A stretch of DNA of 64,000 bases from Argentina anserina (GCF_933775445.1 NC_065875.1:25853555-25917554), one strand, 5' to 3'; shown: positions 1-11,540, counted from the stretch's first letter. Program-made: numbers and translations. Notes: generated by a model not told the origin, from the sequence alone.

Positions 1-328
1 CATTTTGTCTAGCAAAGAATGCACTAGTTTATAATCAAAAGGGAATGTGAAAGGATATAAAGAAGTTGTTCAGATATTTTCCTGTATTGCCGCCTTTGAT
101 CATGAACGTCTTCCCCGTTAATCTGTCAATAATAACAATGCAATTCCTATCTTCTGTATGCTAAACAAGTATCTACATCTAGTATTACAAATGCTACAAA
201 TTAAACTCCTGCATTTTGTTTTTCATGGTAATCAGTAGTTGTGCGTACAGCTGATAAGTTGTTTGATTTACTTGTTTCATTGTACTGTCATTTACTGATT
301 ATTTTACTCTACATTGATGTGGTATCAG

Positions 329-867
329 CAACTGGACGAATGACGCTCAAGGTAGATGTGTATAGCTTCGGAGTTATATTGATGGAGTTGATCACGGGTA
401 GAAAGGCAATTGACGAAAGCCAGCCTGGGGAGAGTTGTCACCTAGTGATATGGTTTCGCAGAAAGCTCACCAAAAAAGAAGCACTCGGGGAGATTGTAGA
501 TCCAACAATTGGTGTCAATGAGGAAACAATTTCTAGTATTTGCACAGTTGCTGAGCTTGCTGGTCATTGCAGCGCAAGGGATCCGTACCAAAGGCCTGAC
601 ATAGGTCATGCAGTCAATGTACTTTCATCGCTTGTTGAGCAGTGGAAGCCATCTAAACAAGAAGATCTTGATGATATGGATGCAATCAACTTCGATCTGC
701 CGCTACATGAAGCAGTAAAGATGTGGCAGGCTGCTGAGGGTAAAAGCAACATTGATGAATCCTCATCCTCGTCTATCTTTCCTAGTGGGGACGATACTAC
801 CCTGACCAGCATTCCTGGTCGACCTTCTGGATTTGCTGAATCTTTTACTTCATCAGATGGGAGGTAA
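329..867 (+). CDS. TMK-type LRR receptor-like kinase, last exon (partial)
   Basis: The exon follows an acceptor AG at 327-328 and runs to the TAA at 865-867. It encodes the C-terminal part of a kinase domain (subdomains IX to [22 protein letters not shown], then the [20 protein letters not shown] segment) and a tail ending [11 protein letters not shown]. That ending is the hallmark of TRANSMEMBRANE KINASE (TMK1/TMK4-like) proteins, plasma-membrane LRR kinases acting in auxin signalling. TMK genes usually carry one intron at this place, just before ATGR, so positions 1-328 are read as that intron. The LRR ectodomain, membrane segment and N-lobe would lie outside the window. A Copia LTR starts only 27 bp after the stop, so the native 3' UTR looks displaced. 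Whether the gene is intact upstream cannot be seen. Confidence 0.85.
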
Positions 868-893
868 AGACATTGGGAGTTAACCTTACGGCT

Positions 894-1069
894 TGTAGTA
901 ATAGTAGAATAAGCTACAATCTTATATATTGAACTGAGTAATTACAAGGTATTTATAGCATTCTAAACTATCAATTATCAAGTATGAAACCAAAGATTTG
1001 TTTGTCAATTTATACGGCTAGGGATTTGGTTGGTGAGATTTGGTTGTTGTATGTTGACTCATGCTAATA
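894..1069 (-). repeat. Copia 3' LTR (about 176 bp)
   Basis: Read on the minus strand, a polypurine tract (GAGGGGGAG) next to the RNase H stop is followed at 1069 by TATTAGCATGAG, which looks like a mutated TGTTAG LTR start. The repeat runs to TTACTACA at 894 and contains a TATA-like GCTATAAATACC near 950-963. No matching 5' LTR was found above position 4200, so the pair cannot be aligned and the ends are inferred from the tract and the terminal TG/CA-like bases. Confidence 0.6.
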
Positions 1070-1076
1070 CTCCCCC

Positions 1077-4000
1077 TCAAGTTGGTGCATACACATCGAC
1101 CATGCCCAACTTGCTAAGTGAGTCATAAAAAGCCTTTTTAGACACTCCTTTTGTGAGTATATCTGCAAGTTGATCTTCTGAATGAACAAAATGAAAGCTA
1201 ATGGTCTCAGCATCTAGCTTATCCTTTATAAAGTGACGATCAACCTCCACATGCTTTGTACAATCATGTTGTACAGGATTCTGTGAAATATCAATAGCTG
1301 CCTTGTTGTCACAGTACAGCTGCATAGCACACTTAGGCTTAACACCCAAATCTTGTAGTAAATTTCTAAGCCATAACAACTCGCACACTCCCTGAGCCAT
1401 ACCTCTGTATTCTACTTCAGCACTTGATCGAGCTACCACCTTTTGTTTCTTACTCTTCCAAGTAACAAGATTACCCCCAACAAAGGTAAAATACCCTGAT
1501 GTGGATCTCCGATCTGTAATATTTCCAGCCCAGTCTGCATCTGTGAAACCACAAACCTCAATGATATTGTTGTGTTTAGAAAACATCACTCCTCTCCCTG
1601 GAGCTGACTTCAAGTACCTCAAAATCCTCACAACAGCATCCATGTGATCCATACTGGGATTATGCATGAACTGACTCACTACACTTACTGCATATGCAAG
1701 ATCTGGTCTGGTATGTGATAAATAAATCAGGCGTCCAACTATCCTCTGATAACAAGTCTTGTCAGTAGGCACCTGATCTGGGTACTATGCCAACCGATGG
1801 TTCTGCTCAATAGGAGTATCAATTAGAGTGCAATCTAACATACATGTCTCTGTTAGTAGATCAAGGATGTACTTTCTCTGACATAGATAGATACCATCAC
1901 TTCCCCGGGCTACCTCAATGCCCAAGAAGTACTTGAGTGTTCCTAAGTCTTTCATCTCAAACTCTGTAGCTAGCTGCTTCTGTAATCTATCCATCTCAAT
2001 AGTATCATTACCAGTAACTACCATATCGTAAACATATATAATTAGGGCTGTTACCTTCCCTTGTTGGTGTCTGAGAAATAATGTGTGGTCTGAATTACTC
2101 TGCTTGTAGCCAATTTTCTTCATGAATTGTGAAAATCTTCCAAACCAAGCACGAGGAGACTGTTTAAGACCATACAAAGACTTCTTAATCTGCATACAAA
2201 GTTATCTGGAGAAGCTGCCACATATCCAGGAGGAAGATTCATATACACTTCTTCTGTAAGTTCTCCATGAAGGAATGCATTCTTAACATCAAATTGTCTA
2301 AGTGACCAGTATAAAGTAGCAGCAAAAGAGAGCAATACCCGAATAGTGTTCATCTTTGCAACATGTGCAAATGTCTCATCATAGTCTATGCCATATGTTT
2401 GGGTGAACCCTTTTGCTACTAGGCGTGCTTTATACCGGCTTACTGACCCATCTGGATTATGTTTCACTGTAAACATCCAACGACATCCCACTGCCTTCTT
2501 GCCATGTGGTGGAGATACAAGCTCCCAAGTGTTGTTCTTCTGTAATGCTTCCATCTCTTCTTCCATCGCTTTTCTCCATTTTGGATCTCCCAATGCATCC
2601 TGCACTTTGTTAGCTATTGATACATCAGAAATTTGATTCACAAATGATTCATATGACTTAAGACAATCTTTTGGTAGATATAAAATTTGCCACAGGATAC
2701 TTAACTTTAGCCTGAAGGGTAGGTTCATATGTTTTTGTTGGCTGACCTCGAGTAGACCTATTTGGCAAGACATATTGTCTACTATTAGCTTCACTAGTAT
2801 TAGCCCCAATAGAATGACTAACCTCAGATGAGTGATCTTCTGTACCAGAGGAACGTTGGTCAGGGGTATAAACAACAGTAGGGGAGGCAGGAGGGGCAGT
2901 TGTACTCTCAGCTTCTGGTACCTGAATCTCTGGAGTGACTATACCAGAATCATCAGTAATCTCAACCGAACTTGTCACCATATCTCCTGGCTGACTTGTC
3001 TCCCCCTTTCCATGATACAGCTCTTCAAAATATGAAATCTCCCCCTGAAAGGCAGTATCAGAAGACGTGAAATAGCTCATGTCCTCAAAGAAAGTAACAT
3101 CCATAGTGACATAATACTTTCTGGTAGGTGGATGACAGCACTTGTACCCTTTCTGATGCCCTCTGTATCCAACAAACACACATTTAACCGCTCGGGCATC
3201 CAACTTAGACCTCTGATGTTTTGGAAGATGGACAAAAGCAACACAACCAAAAACACGGGCGGGAAGATTATGAAAAGAGGGTAAGGAAACATGGGATGCA
3301 AACACCTCATATGGAACTTTGCCTTCAAGGACACGAGATGGAAGACGATTAATGAGGTGAGCAGAAGTTATGACAGCATCACCCCAAAGGTATTTAGGCA
3401 TATGGGCACTAAAGAGAATACACCGAGCCATTTCAAGTAAATGACGATTTTTTCTTTCGGAAACTCCATTCTGCTCAGGTGTGTAAGGACACGTTGTTTG
3501 ATGAACAATGTCATGTGCGTTAAAGAACTCCTGAAAGACACGATTCACATATTCCCCCCCATTATCAGAACGAAAATTTTTTATTGTGGCATTATATTGT
3601 GTTTGGACAGTGGTATAGAAGGCTTGAAAAGCCGAAAAAACCTCATTTTTGGTTTTCAGAAGGACAATCCATGAAAGACGTGTGCAATCATCAATAAATG
3701 ACACATTACTGCATTCCCGAAACAGTAGACTCTTTGGAGGGTCCCCAAACATCAGAATGAATTAATCCAAAAGGAATGATACTTTTATTAGAAGTACTAG
3801 GGGAATAGGTAGACCGATGACTCTTGCCTAAAACACATGTTTCACAACGAAAAACTGACTCATCCACACCAATAAACAAAGTAGGCATGGATTTTTTCAT
3901 TACACTAAATGAAGGATGCCCCAAGCGACGATGTCATAACCAAACTTCACTTAGCTTATTAGAAGTGGAGAGTAAAGCGATCCGGGACTGTGCCCCTGGT

Positions 4001-4200
4001 TTCTCTCCCGCATATGTCTGATCCAGATGAAACAATCTGCCCCGTAGATACCCCCGACCAATTAACTCCCCGGTGAGAAGATCCTGAAATATCACATACA
4101 TGGGAAAAAATGTCACAGAACACTTAGCTTCAGTGTTTAATTGTGGGACCGATATCAAATGATGAGATAAAGCAGGTACATATAACACATTGTGAAGCAC
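1077..4200 (-). pseudogene. Copia pol pseudogene (integrase, RT, RNase H)
   Basis: Segments on the minus strand: GAG-pre-integrase with the HRRLGHPS-type motif and C..C pair (about 3706-4200), integrase core with FIDDCTR, RSDNGGEY and a downstream E (about 2880-3752), reverse transcriptase (about 1785-2650) and RNase H with TDADWAG, an SSAEVEYR motif and DNKAAI (1077-1772). Breaks visible: an in-frame TGA near 3930, frame changes near 3730, 2690 and 2190, and an in-frame TAG at 1785-1787. The usual YVDD catalytic motif of the reverse transcriptase reads YVYD, so the first catalytic aspartate is lost. The copy is dead by several independent lesions. Confidence 0.92.
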
Positions 4201-4202
4201 CC

Positions 4203-4616
4203 ATTTCTTCTCTCGACATCCATAAAATTTCAGGCCCTTGATGGTTCATATTTTAGGTGAATTTTTGGCAATACATTTTGAGGATGGAAAGGCTCGTGCG
4301 CAAAATGATCGTTGACACCCACGGAGCCCTTCCTTCGGATTCTGCATATCTCATTAGCATTCGCTCCGGATTTGTGTCCTACGGCAAGATAGTCGACGAG
4401 TATTCGAACCCTATAGCTCTCAACGATTCAGCCGACAATTTAGATATGTTCAAGGTGTTCCCAAAGAGATACACGTACTTAATTTACGTACTGATGTTAA
4501 TATTAACATAGGAAAATTTTCCTAAAAAAGTACACTACGACACTACGTACGTACTCATTCCAGTCCAGAAGTCCCATTGAAGAGTAAAAATCAATTAAGT
4601 GAAGGCTTTGGCCATC
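4203..4616 (-). other. Unidentified gene-like stretch, left of the solo LTR
   Basis: This segment between the Copia relic and the solo LTR is richer in GC than its surroundings and looks once-coding. On the minus strand a nearly open frame includes VYLFGNTLNISKLSAESLRA and then GFEYSST before a stop; on the plus strand an 84-codon frame (4257-4511) is also open. I do not recognise the protein. It may join the similar stretch at 7088-7690, since only the LTR insertion separates them. Strand is a guess. Confidence 0.25.
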
Positions 4617-4621
4617 AAAAA

Positions 4622-7082
4622 TGTCACAACCCCGAAATTTCGAATAATAAAAATTTGAATTCGAAGTCATGAAAACTCTAAAACAATCTCAAATATATTG
4701 AAATCATCATATAATAACAGTGTATCGAAACTGAGTCCATATCACGACTCAGTCGACTTGAATGATACATAACCAGTTTATACCTCAGTATTTATAACCA
4801 ATGTAAAATGTAAAATTCACTCAATCTTTACCACAAACAGAAGAAAGAAATCTTCAAAGTAAGCCATCTGAATCTGTTAATCCCCGCCTGCAGAACTATT
4901 CCTACACCATCGAATTAGTGCACCGGGATTGTAAACACAAATCCGATAAGTTTTTCAGCCCGTATGAGTAAAACAACAATATAACATGCATCGCATACAA
5001 AGGAAATATGACATATAACATTTAAAGACAAACGTACTCATGTGACACTGAGCAACCCATCTGTTACCTAATATCATTTAAAAATATGTGTAATCCTGAG
5101 ACACTGGGCAACCCATCTGTTACTCAAAATCATTTAAAAACATGGGTACTCATGAGACCCATGCAATCCATCTGTTACCCCTTATGCAGTACACCGACAA
5201 ACACTGGGCAACCCATCTGGTTACCCAAAATCATTTAAAACATGGGTACTCATGAGACCCAGGTACCCATCTATTTCCCCTCATGCAGTACACCGACATA
5301 CATTGGGCAACCTATAAGTTACCCAATATCACTCAAAAACATGGGTACTCATAAGACTCAGGCAACCAATCGGTTACCCCTCATGCAGTACACATGCAGA
5401 CATATTAGAGCTCTAATTAAATCGTAACCGACACCCGGCCAATGCTTGGTTCCGCTAACTGCCAACAACATCCGAAGACCATAAAAAGTTTTAACAAGAC
5501 TCAATGTTAAAACCACGTACAATATAACAATTAACACATGTTTATTATACTACAACCAATCGACTCTTGCACAATAATATAAATATAGTCACCACAATAT
5601 AATCTCATTTGGAAATAAAAACTGTAACATTATATAATATAACAACCCATATATATGTATCGTATTTAATATTTTTGTATATATACTCAACCTATTATAT
5701 TATATAGATATCACAGTTGACTCTTTTTAAGAAATCGTAAATACGAGTCACCGTCAAGGATAAACTTGTCATAATGAGATTTACTCACATTCACCATAGT
5801 CCATAATCACTAAAACCTTTTAAAATCATTTATTAAAATAACGTTTCACTTACCCATTAACCGTAGATGATCAAGTTCATGTAATTTAAACCAAAACATA
5901 TTTTTAGAACAATTTTTATAAGCTAGTGATGCAATGACTATGTTAACAACTCAGACTAAATTCAACAATTACAACACTACTTTGATCATGATGATCATTG
6001 TGAGGTTTACTCACCTTATTTCATATATGCAACTTCCACGACACCGAGAGTGATTCCCTCACTCGTTTCGTTGGTCACCTAATAACATGATAAAATGCTT
6101 AGAAAATGATACGTAAAATCTCAGGTAACGATTCATTACAGCTGAACACTATTAACAAAACTGTTCCTAAAGCATTGTTCATGAAACACTGTTCATGCGC
6201 CGCCATTATTTCGGTGACCACCGATGATCACTAAAATTTACCACTGCAATCTAAACAACATTTTCAACAACTTTCTAGTTGACACCAAAGTCTAAATCGA
6301 AGCCTAAATAGTCTAATTGACAAAGAACATAAAATCAGTACTATTCACATACCCTAAAAAATGAAATCGTCGATTCTCCTTGTGTGTTTTGAAATAGATA
6401 AAACTATTTTAGAGGGTTGATATACATCCTACAAGCTTCAAAACACAAGAAGAATCACCTTGATTGGTTGTCGGAGGAGGGAGTTCTCCTCACTTCTTCA
6501 AAAGGAACAGCCGTATTGGTTCTTCATTTATAGGCTTCAAACAACTAGAATCTCTCCCAAACACTAACCCAAATCGGTAGGGGACGAAGAGACGGTTCCA
6601 ACGCCACCGGTCTCACTCAATTCCGTCGCCGGACGACGGAGATATGACCGAAGAAAGATTCGGCAACAAAGAGGAAAAAATCGTGTGAACAGTCCCGAAC
6701 TCGGGTGAACAGTGACCGAGCTGATTTTGAGAAGAAAAAAAATTGATTTTCTGATTTTTAATCTCCTCTATTTCCTTTTATACTTTTTCCAAAATTGGAA
6801 ACCAAACTTTTGTTACTAACAACTTTCACATACGACATCCGATTAAAACGTGCCGCGCGTCTACGAAATCGTATTGACGAACTCTACGACTTTCATGAAT
6901 GGAGTTTTATGAGATTTCTAACGGATAAAAAGTCAACTTTTGACCCCTCCTAGTAACGTTTCTAAGCATAAATCGCTCGAACACGTTCGTTTTCTCCCTC
7001 GTACTATATAATCGGATTACCACTAATTTAAATATTTCCAAACAATAATTCGAAAATAATTATAAATTTCTGGGATATTACA
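4622..7082 (-). mobile_element. Solo LTR (about 2.46 kb) with 5-bp target duplication
   Basis: The element starts TGTCACAACCCC at 4622 and ends GGGATATTACA at 7082, so it has the TG...CA ends of an LTR and short imperfect inverted termini. It is flanked by AAAAA at 4617-4621 and 7083-7087, a 5-bp duplication as LTR integrases make. No gag/pol coding sequence lies inside, and its length suits one long LTR of a Gypsy-type element, so a solo LTR left by LTR-LTR recombination is the simplest reading. A TATA-like CTATAAATGAAG on the minus strand (about 6522-6533) suggests that transcription ran right to left. The Gypsy lineage is inferred from LTR length and terminal style only. Confidence 0.7.
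5033..5395. repeat. Degenerate tandem repeats inside the solo LTR
   Basis: Phrases such as GGGCAACCCATCTGTTACCC, AAAACATGGGTACTCATGAG and CCTCATGCAGTACACCGAC recur about four times with a spacing near 100 bp. The copies differ by small changes and indels. Subrepeats in LTRs often serve as enhancers or arise by replication slippage; nothing here shows which. Confidence 0.8.
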
Positions 7083-7087
7083 AAAAA

Positions 7088-7690
7088 GTTCCTAGATGTA
7101 TCCATCGCTCAACTTAATGAAGCACTGTGCATGTCTCTCCGGCGTTCCCACTTTGGGCCGATGCGTAGCTGAAAATTCCGGTTTTATGTGGCTGCAAATT
7201 CCGGTATGGTTGCTGCAAATTGATGTCACGATGTCATCCACTCTCTAACACTGTATATCGCAATGCTCATGATTGAGTAGCCGGCTTTCTCCATGGCCTC
7301 AGTATATGGAAGGAGTCCAAACACCTTATCAAACAAGTTAACGTACGTGTGTAATTCCAACGAGCTAATTAAAACACCCTTCATTTCATTCCATCGAAAG
7401 TCATGCCTGACGAACGATCTGTATTGTTGTAGACGTGGCCAAGAATTTGCGTATGAAGAAGTTTTCAAGGTTTGTTGATTTCACTACATATTTCATAATG
7501 TTCATGTATGCTGGTGATGCCGGGTGCGTTACTTCCACTATATTCACAAATTCTAAGACCCAGTCCAAGTCCAGCACGCACATCATCCTACGCGTACATT
7601 GTATAATCCTTGTCTACGACGTCGTTAGTTAGTTGTGTAGACGTCTAGTTCATAACGTACCCCTAATTAAAAATTCAAAATCTATGATAA
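7088..7690 (-). other. Unidentified gene-like stretch, right of the solo LTR
   Basis: On the minus strand two neighbouring frames are open: 7401-7586 (with EVTHPASPAYMNIMKYVV) and 7226-7468 (with FVRHDFRWNEMKGVLISSLE). They overlap in different frames, as in a gene broken by a frameshift or an intron. I do not recognise the family. Together with 4203-4616 this may be one old gene into which the LTR inserted. No start, promoter or splice structure is convincing. Confidence 0.25.
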
Positions 7691-7764
7691 ATTTATGATT
7701 ATCCAGACCCTCCATGCATGGATGCCAATGCTCTAAGCAAAGAGTCGGTCAGTCCACCGACCTT

Positions 7765-8084
7765 TCCATCCGTTGACGGCCTTTGGCGTCAAAACTTTGA
7801 TTCTTGATCAATTCCAAACAAAACGTACTGCTCCAGTGCTCCCCACTAGCTTTGACGGTGTTTCGTTTACCATTTCAAACATTCAACGGTCAATTATTCA
7901 AAACCCTTTTTATATGTTTTCAAACTTCAACCGCGTACATATCATAAAAGCTCAAGCAACTCGACCGATATATATAAGTATATAACCCAACCTCATTCAA
8001 CTCAAAACAAACACAAACACAAACACAAACCTCCGACTTTCGTTGTTGTACTTTGAACTTCAATCTAAGACCAGATCGAGTAAT
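7765..8084 (+). promoter_or_regulatory. Promoter and 5' UTR of the U-box gene
   Basis: A TATA box (tatatataa, about 7969-7977) lies about 110 bp before the start codon. Upstream are three W-box-like TTGAC cores: 7773-7777 and 7852-7856 on the plus strand and TTGACC on the minus strand at 7889-7894. W boxes bind WRKY factors, which would fit a stress- or elicitor-induced PUB gene; the induction is inference. The leader is CA-rich (repeated acaaac) just before the ATG. Confidence 0.5.
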
Positions 8085-9428
8085 ATGACTTTGTCATGGA
8101 GAAGGCTGAGACCCGGCCGTCACGCCACGAAACATTCACGGCATGGCGAGGCCGGAGGGGACATTGAACTGACGATACCGAGCCACTTCCGGTGCCCCAT
8201 CTCGTTGGACTTGATGACAGATCCGGTCACGTTGTCTACCGGGATCACATACGATCGGCAGAGCATTGAGAAATGGATCGAAGCGGGAAATGTGACGTGT
8301 CCTACTACAAACCAGGTACTCACAACTCCTGAACCGATCCCGAACCACACCATCAGGAAAATGATACAAGACTGGTGCGTGGAGAAAAAGTCCTTTGGGG
8401 TTGAGCGTATTCCCACCCCTCGGATTCCGGTGAGTTCCATGGAAGTATCCGAGATTCTGTCTAGCATTACGTCGTCGGTGGAAAAGAAGGACCGAGTCGG
8501 CTGCACAGAGCTGGTGCAGAAGCTCAAGGCGCTGACTAAAGAAAGCGAACGCAACAAGCGGTGCATTGTCGCTAACAGAGCTGCGAGTACATTAGCGGCC
8601 GCGTTTGGTGCTTTTTCAACGGCGGGTTCTTTTCATGAGAACGTCGGCGTTTTAGAGGAAATCTTGTCCGCTTTGACTTTGATTTTCCCGCTTGATATGG
8701 AGGCCAACGAATATCTTGGATCTACGGATTCGTTGAATGGCATGGTGAGGTTTCTTGACAGCGGAGATTTGTCACAGAGAAGGAACGCAGTCTTGGTTCT
8801 AAAAGAGGCTCTTTCATTTGATAAGCAAAAGACTAGTTCTTTGGAAGAGATTGAAGGAGCTATGGAAGCCCTAGTGAAGATGATCAAGGAGCCCATTTGC
8901 GCTACTTCCACCAAAGCCTCATTGGTCATCATTTACCACATGCTTAATTCCACATCGTCTAGCTCAAGAGAAAACGTAAAAGAAAGATATTTGCAGATGG
9001 GATTGGTCTCCATGCTATCGGAATTAGTTGTAGATGCTGAGAGGAGCATTTGTGAAAAGGCATTGGGGGTTCTCGATGCGATATGTGGAAGCAAGCAAGG
9101 GAGGGAAGTTGCCCGCCACAATGCCCTGACCATGCCGGTCGTTGTTAAGAAGATGCTTAGGGTTTCGGATTTAGCTACTGAGTTTGCAGTGTCCATTCTA
9201 TGGAAGCTGTGCAAGAAGGACAAGAGGGAAGACGACGACGAGGAATGTCTTGTACTGGAGGTGCTTCAAGTGGGTGCTTTTCAGAAGCTGTTGTTGCTGT
9301 TGCAAGTTGGGTGCCCGGAGAGGACTAAAGAGAAGGCGACCGAGTTGTTGAGGGTGTTGAATCTTCATAGAGCGAGGTCGGAGTGCATTGAGTCCATGGA
9401 TTTTAAGGAGCTCAAGAGGCCTTTTTAA
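8085..9428 (+). CDS. PUB21: U-box E3 ubiquitin ligase, PUB20/21 type
   Basis: Intronless gene for 447 aa. The ATG at 8085 is preferred to an upstream in-frame TTG because the protein then starts MTLSWRR, close to the family's usual short basic N-terminus. The U-box is at residues about 31-103 (IPSHFRCPISLDLMTDPV, then TYDRQSIEKW and CPTTNQ); it recruits E2 enzymes for substrate ubiquitination. The rest is leucine-rich helical repeat sequence of ARM type, expected to bind substrate, and an acidic DDDEE stretch lies near residue 383. Length and layout match the Arabidopsis PUB20-PUB24 and CMPG1 group, cytosolic ligases linked to defence and stress responses. The precise paralogue is not certain from sequence alone. 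No disruption is seen. Confidence 0.93.
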   Translation: MTLSWRRLRPGRHATKHSRHGEAGGDIELTIPSHFRCPISLDLMTDPVTLSTGITYDRQSIEKWIEAGNVTCPTTNQVLTTPEPIPNHTIRKMIQDWCVEKKSFGVERIPTPRIPVSSMEVSEILSSITSSVEKKDRVGCTELVQKLKALTKESERNKRCIVANRAASTLAAAFGAFSTAGSFHENVGVLEEILSALTLIFPLDMEANEYLGSTDSLNGMVRFLDSGDLSQRRNAVLVLKEALSFDKQKTSSLEEIEGAMEALVKMIKEPICATSTKASLVIIYHMLNSTSSSSRENVKERYLQMGLVSMLSELVVDAERSICEKALGVLDAICGSKQGREVARHNALTMPVVVKKMLRVSDLATEFAVSILWKLCKKDKREDDDEECLVLEVLQVGAFQKLLLLLQVGCPERTKEKATELLRVLNLHRARSECIESMDFKELKRPF

Positions 9429-11275
9429 TTCAACTCGATCAAACTAACATTTTGATCAAATTAAGTTTTGATAGAGCTCATGCGGGTTTTTATATTGTAC
9501 CCTTTTCTCACAGTTACCAATACTGTACAAAAAACACGTACAGAACGTAATTTACATATACGTATATGCATGATTGATGACTATATTTGGCTCTTGAGTT
9601 TGTGTTGAATAATTGGTATTGCTGTGTTCTACAATAATTTACATGTTAATTTGAGACTTTGTACTCAAAGCTTTAGGGATGTAAGGTTGTACGTAGTTGG
9701 ATATCCTACTCATACTGCATGTAAACTACAAGTCATATATGCATGAAGTGTTGAAGTTATACAGCTATTAGTTCCAAATTCCTTCTTTTAATCAGCTTAA
9801 TTTCACTGCCAAAAAAAAAATCAGCTTAATCTATGATAGCAATTGGCAACCCAGTCTTGATGGAATAATGCTGGGTTTGGTCAGCAAGCTTCTAGGAGCC
9901 TGAATTGACTGATCCTTCCTTAAAGACAAACCAAATCACGTACACTATATAGCTAGCCCATAACATCTAAGTGATCTAACATATAGAAGATCGATATATT
10001 TGCTTATTTTCTGTCTTCAACTTGTCTCCATCTCGTAAGACTCATTATAGCAGTCAAATCGCACATTTTGTTCGGGGCTACCCTATCTCTTTGTGTGATA
10101 TTATAAAGTGCGATAATGAGCCACCAAGGTTGATCGATATGCATATGCTGGCCATGCTAGTGTTGTTTTAACTCCGATCGATCCCTGGCTTTCCACTGTT
10201 TTGGCTAGCTTTACTTTCGGCACATTTTGTTTGTGTATGCGGTAGCTAGTGCTCGAGGACAATAAGTTGTAAAACAACATTGGCCGATCCTTTATTTCAG
10301 TTGTAGCAAGCCCTAAGCATGCATGAAGATGTGTTAATTTTTGGACTACTTGATATCGCTTGTCATCGATCTCTTGCTTTCCTAAAGTATATATAACTAG
10401 ACTATCTAGAAGACTGTCTAGCTAGTAACCAGTAAATACAAGAACTTGAAATCGGAGACTTTCTAGATTAAGTAGCAAACAGACTCGCTTTTAATTTGTA
10501 TATAGACTTTTAGGTTTTTTTTTTTTCGATCAGAACCACAGCCAATTCAGTAGACTTTTCTAGCTTCATATCTTCCCATTTATTAAACAGCTCAATTTTC
10601 ATAACCACATAATATTTGTCTTCTAGCCAACATTCTCTTGACTCACTACTCTAGAAACGATTCACAGATCGCCATTTTCTAGAAATTTTTCTAGACAATA
10701 GTCAAATATTCAAAACCTGCATAAGAGAATTAGAGAAAGAACAACATCCTAAAAACAGAGACCGAAAGGAGCGAACAAAACAAAATATATTCTCGAACGA
10801 AACTTAGAAATGAGTTCATTTTATGTTCAACGTTCAAACCATACATTCATATCACAACATGATTATTCCGTTAAACCAAATTCATGCTTATACCACTCAT
10901 ACAACACGATTCATATTACTCTTGTCTATCAAATTATTTCATGTTTTCATCATCCTAATTGAAAATTAAACAGTTAAAAGAAAACCCGCCAATTCTCGGT
11001 AGGTTACTGCATCGTAGTATCTCGTAATACTTATGCATCTTTTTTTTTTCTTTTCTTGTAGGGGTATAACAGTTGCCCTCAAGCCTTGATCAGTAATGCA
11101 ACTTCAAAATTACCTAAACTTCCAATTTCCAAATACAATAAGCAATTAGGAGAGCTTCTCCGCCATAACTCGGCAGTCCGACGGCTCGAAAGTATAATCA
11201 TCTCCCAAAAAGCGATGTATTTCCTGGGAAACCAAAAAAAAAAAATACAATAAGCAACGAGAGACCACAAACCAT
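9429..11275. other. Intergenic, no gene seen
   Basis: This stretch follows the U-box stop and holds that gene's 3' UTR. It is AT-rich with short poly-T and poly-A runs and many stops in all frames. I see no coding exon, tRNA-like fold or clear transposon terminus. Confidence 0.6.
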
Positions 11276-11540
11276 ACGTGGGCTTTATATCTGGGCTCGT
11301 ATTAAATAGACCCGAAACAAACCCGAAATGGAAGGCCCATATTTATAAACCACAGAGCCAGAGAAGCGGAGAAGAAAACCACACTGCAAAAAAGGCATCT
11401 CCGTCGATTCTCCCTCCTTCGTTTTCTAGATCACCCTGAAAACCCTAAATTTTCACATGACAAACCCTGAAATTACGACATTGCCACTCCCCAACTCCTC
11501 TCTCTGATTCCCCTCCGCCGCCCTCCTCCACTCTCCGACC
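11276..11540 (+). promoter_or_regulatory. THO2 promoter with site II and telo-box motifs
   Basis: Two TGGGCT motifs (11280-11285, 11292-11297) and a GGCCCAT (about 11334-11340) are site II-type elements. A TATA-like atatttataaac follows directly, and a telo box (AAACCCTAA, 11440-11448) lies about 90 bp before the ATG. This combination is typical of constitutively expressed plant genes active in dividing cells. The transcription start is not visible. Confidence 0.55.

Larger units (their letters stand above)
894..4202 (-). mobile_element. Decayed, 5'-truncated Ty1/Copia retrotransposon
   Basis: The minus strand carries, in Copia order, a GAG-pre-integrase region, an integrase core, reverse transcriptase, RNase H, a polypurine tract and a short LTR. 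The gag and protease part and the 5' LTR are missing: recognisable sequence starts near 4200 and abuts unrelated DNA. Several frameshifts and stops interrupt the polyprotein, so it is not autonomous. It lies antisense to the TMK-like exon and starts just after that gene's stop codon. Order and strand are clear; the exact 5' breakpoint is not. Confidence 0.92.

Noticed and set aside
5033..5395. Regularly spaced repeats resembling a CRISPR array
   Set aside because: Whole units of about 100 bp repeat without unique spacers, inside a plant LTR.
8120..8566. 148-codon minus-strand frame opposite the U-box gene
   Set aside because: It is antisense to a well-conserved U-box domain and has no family match or promoter.
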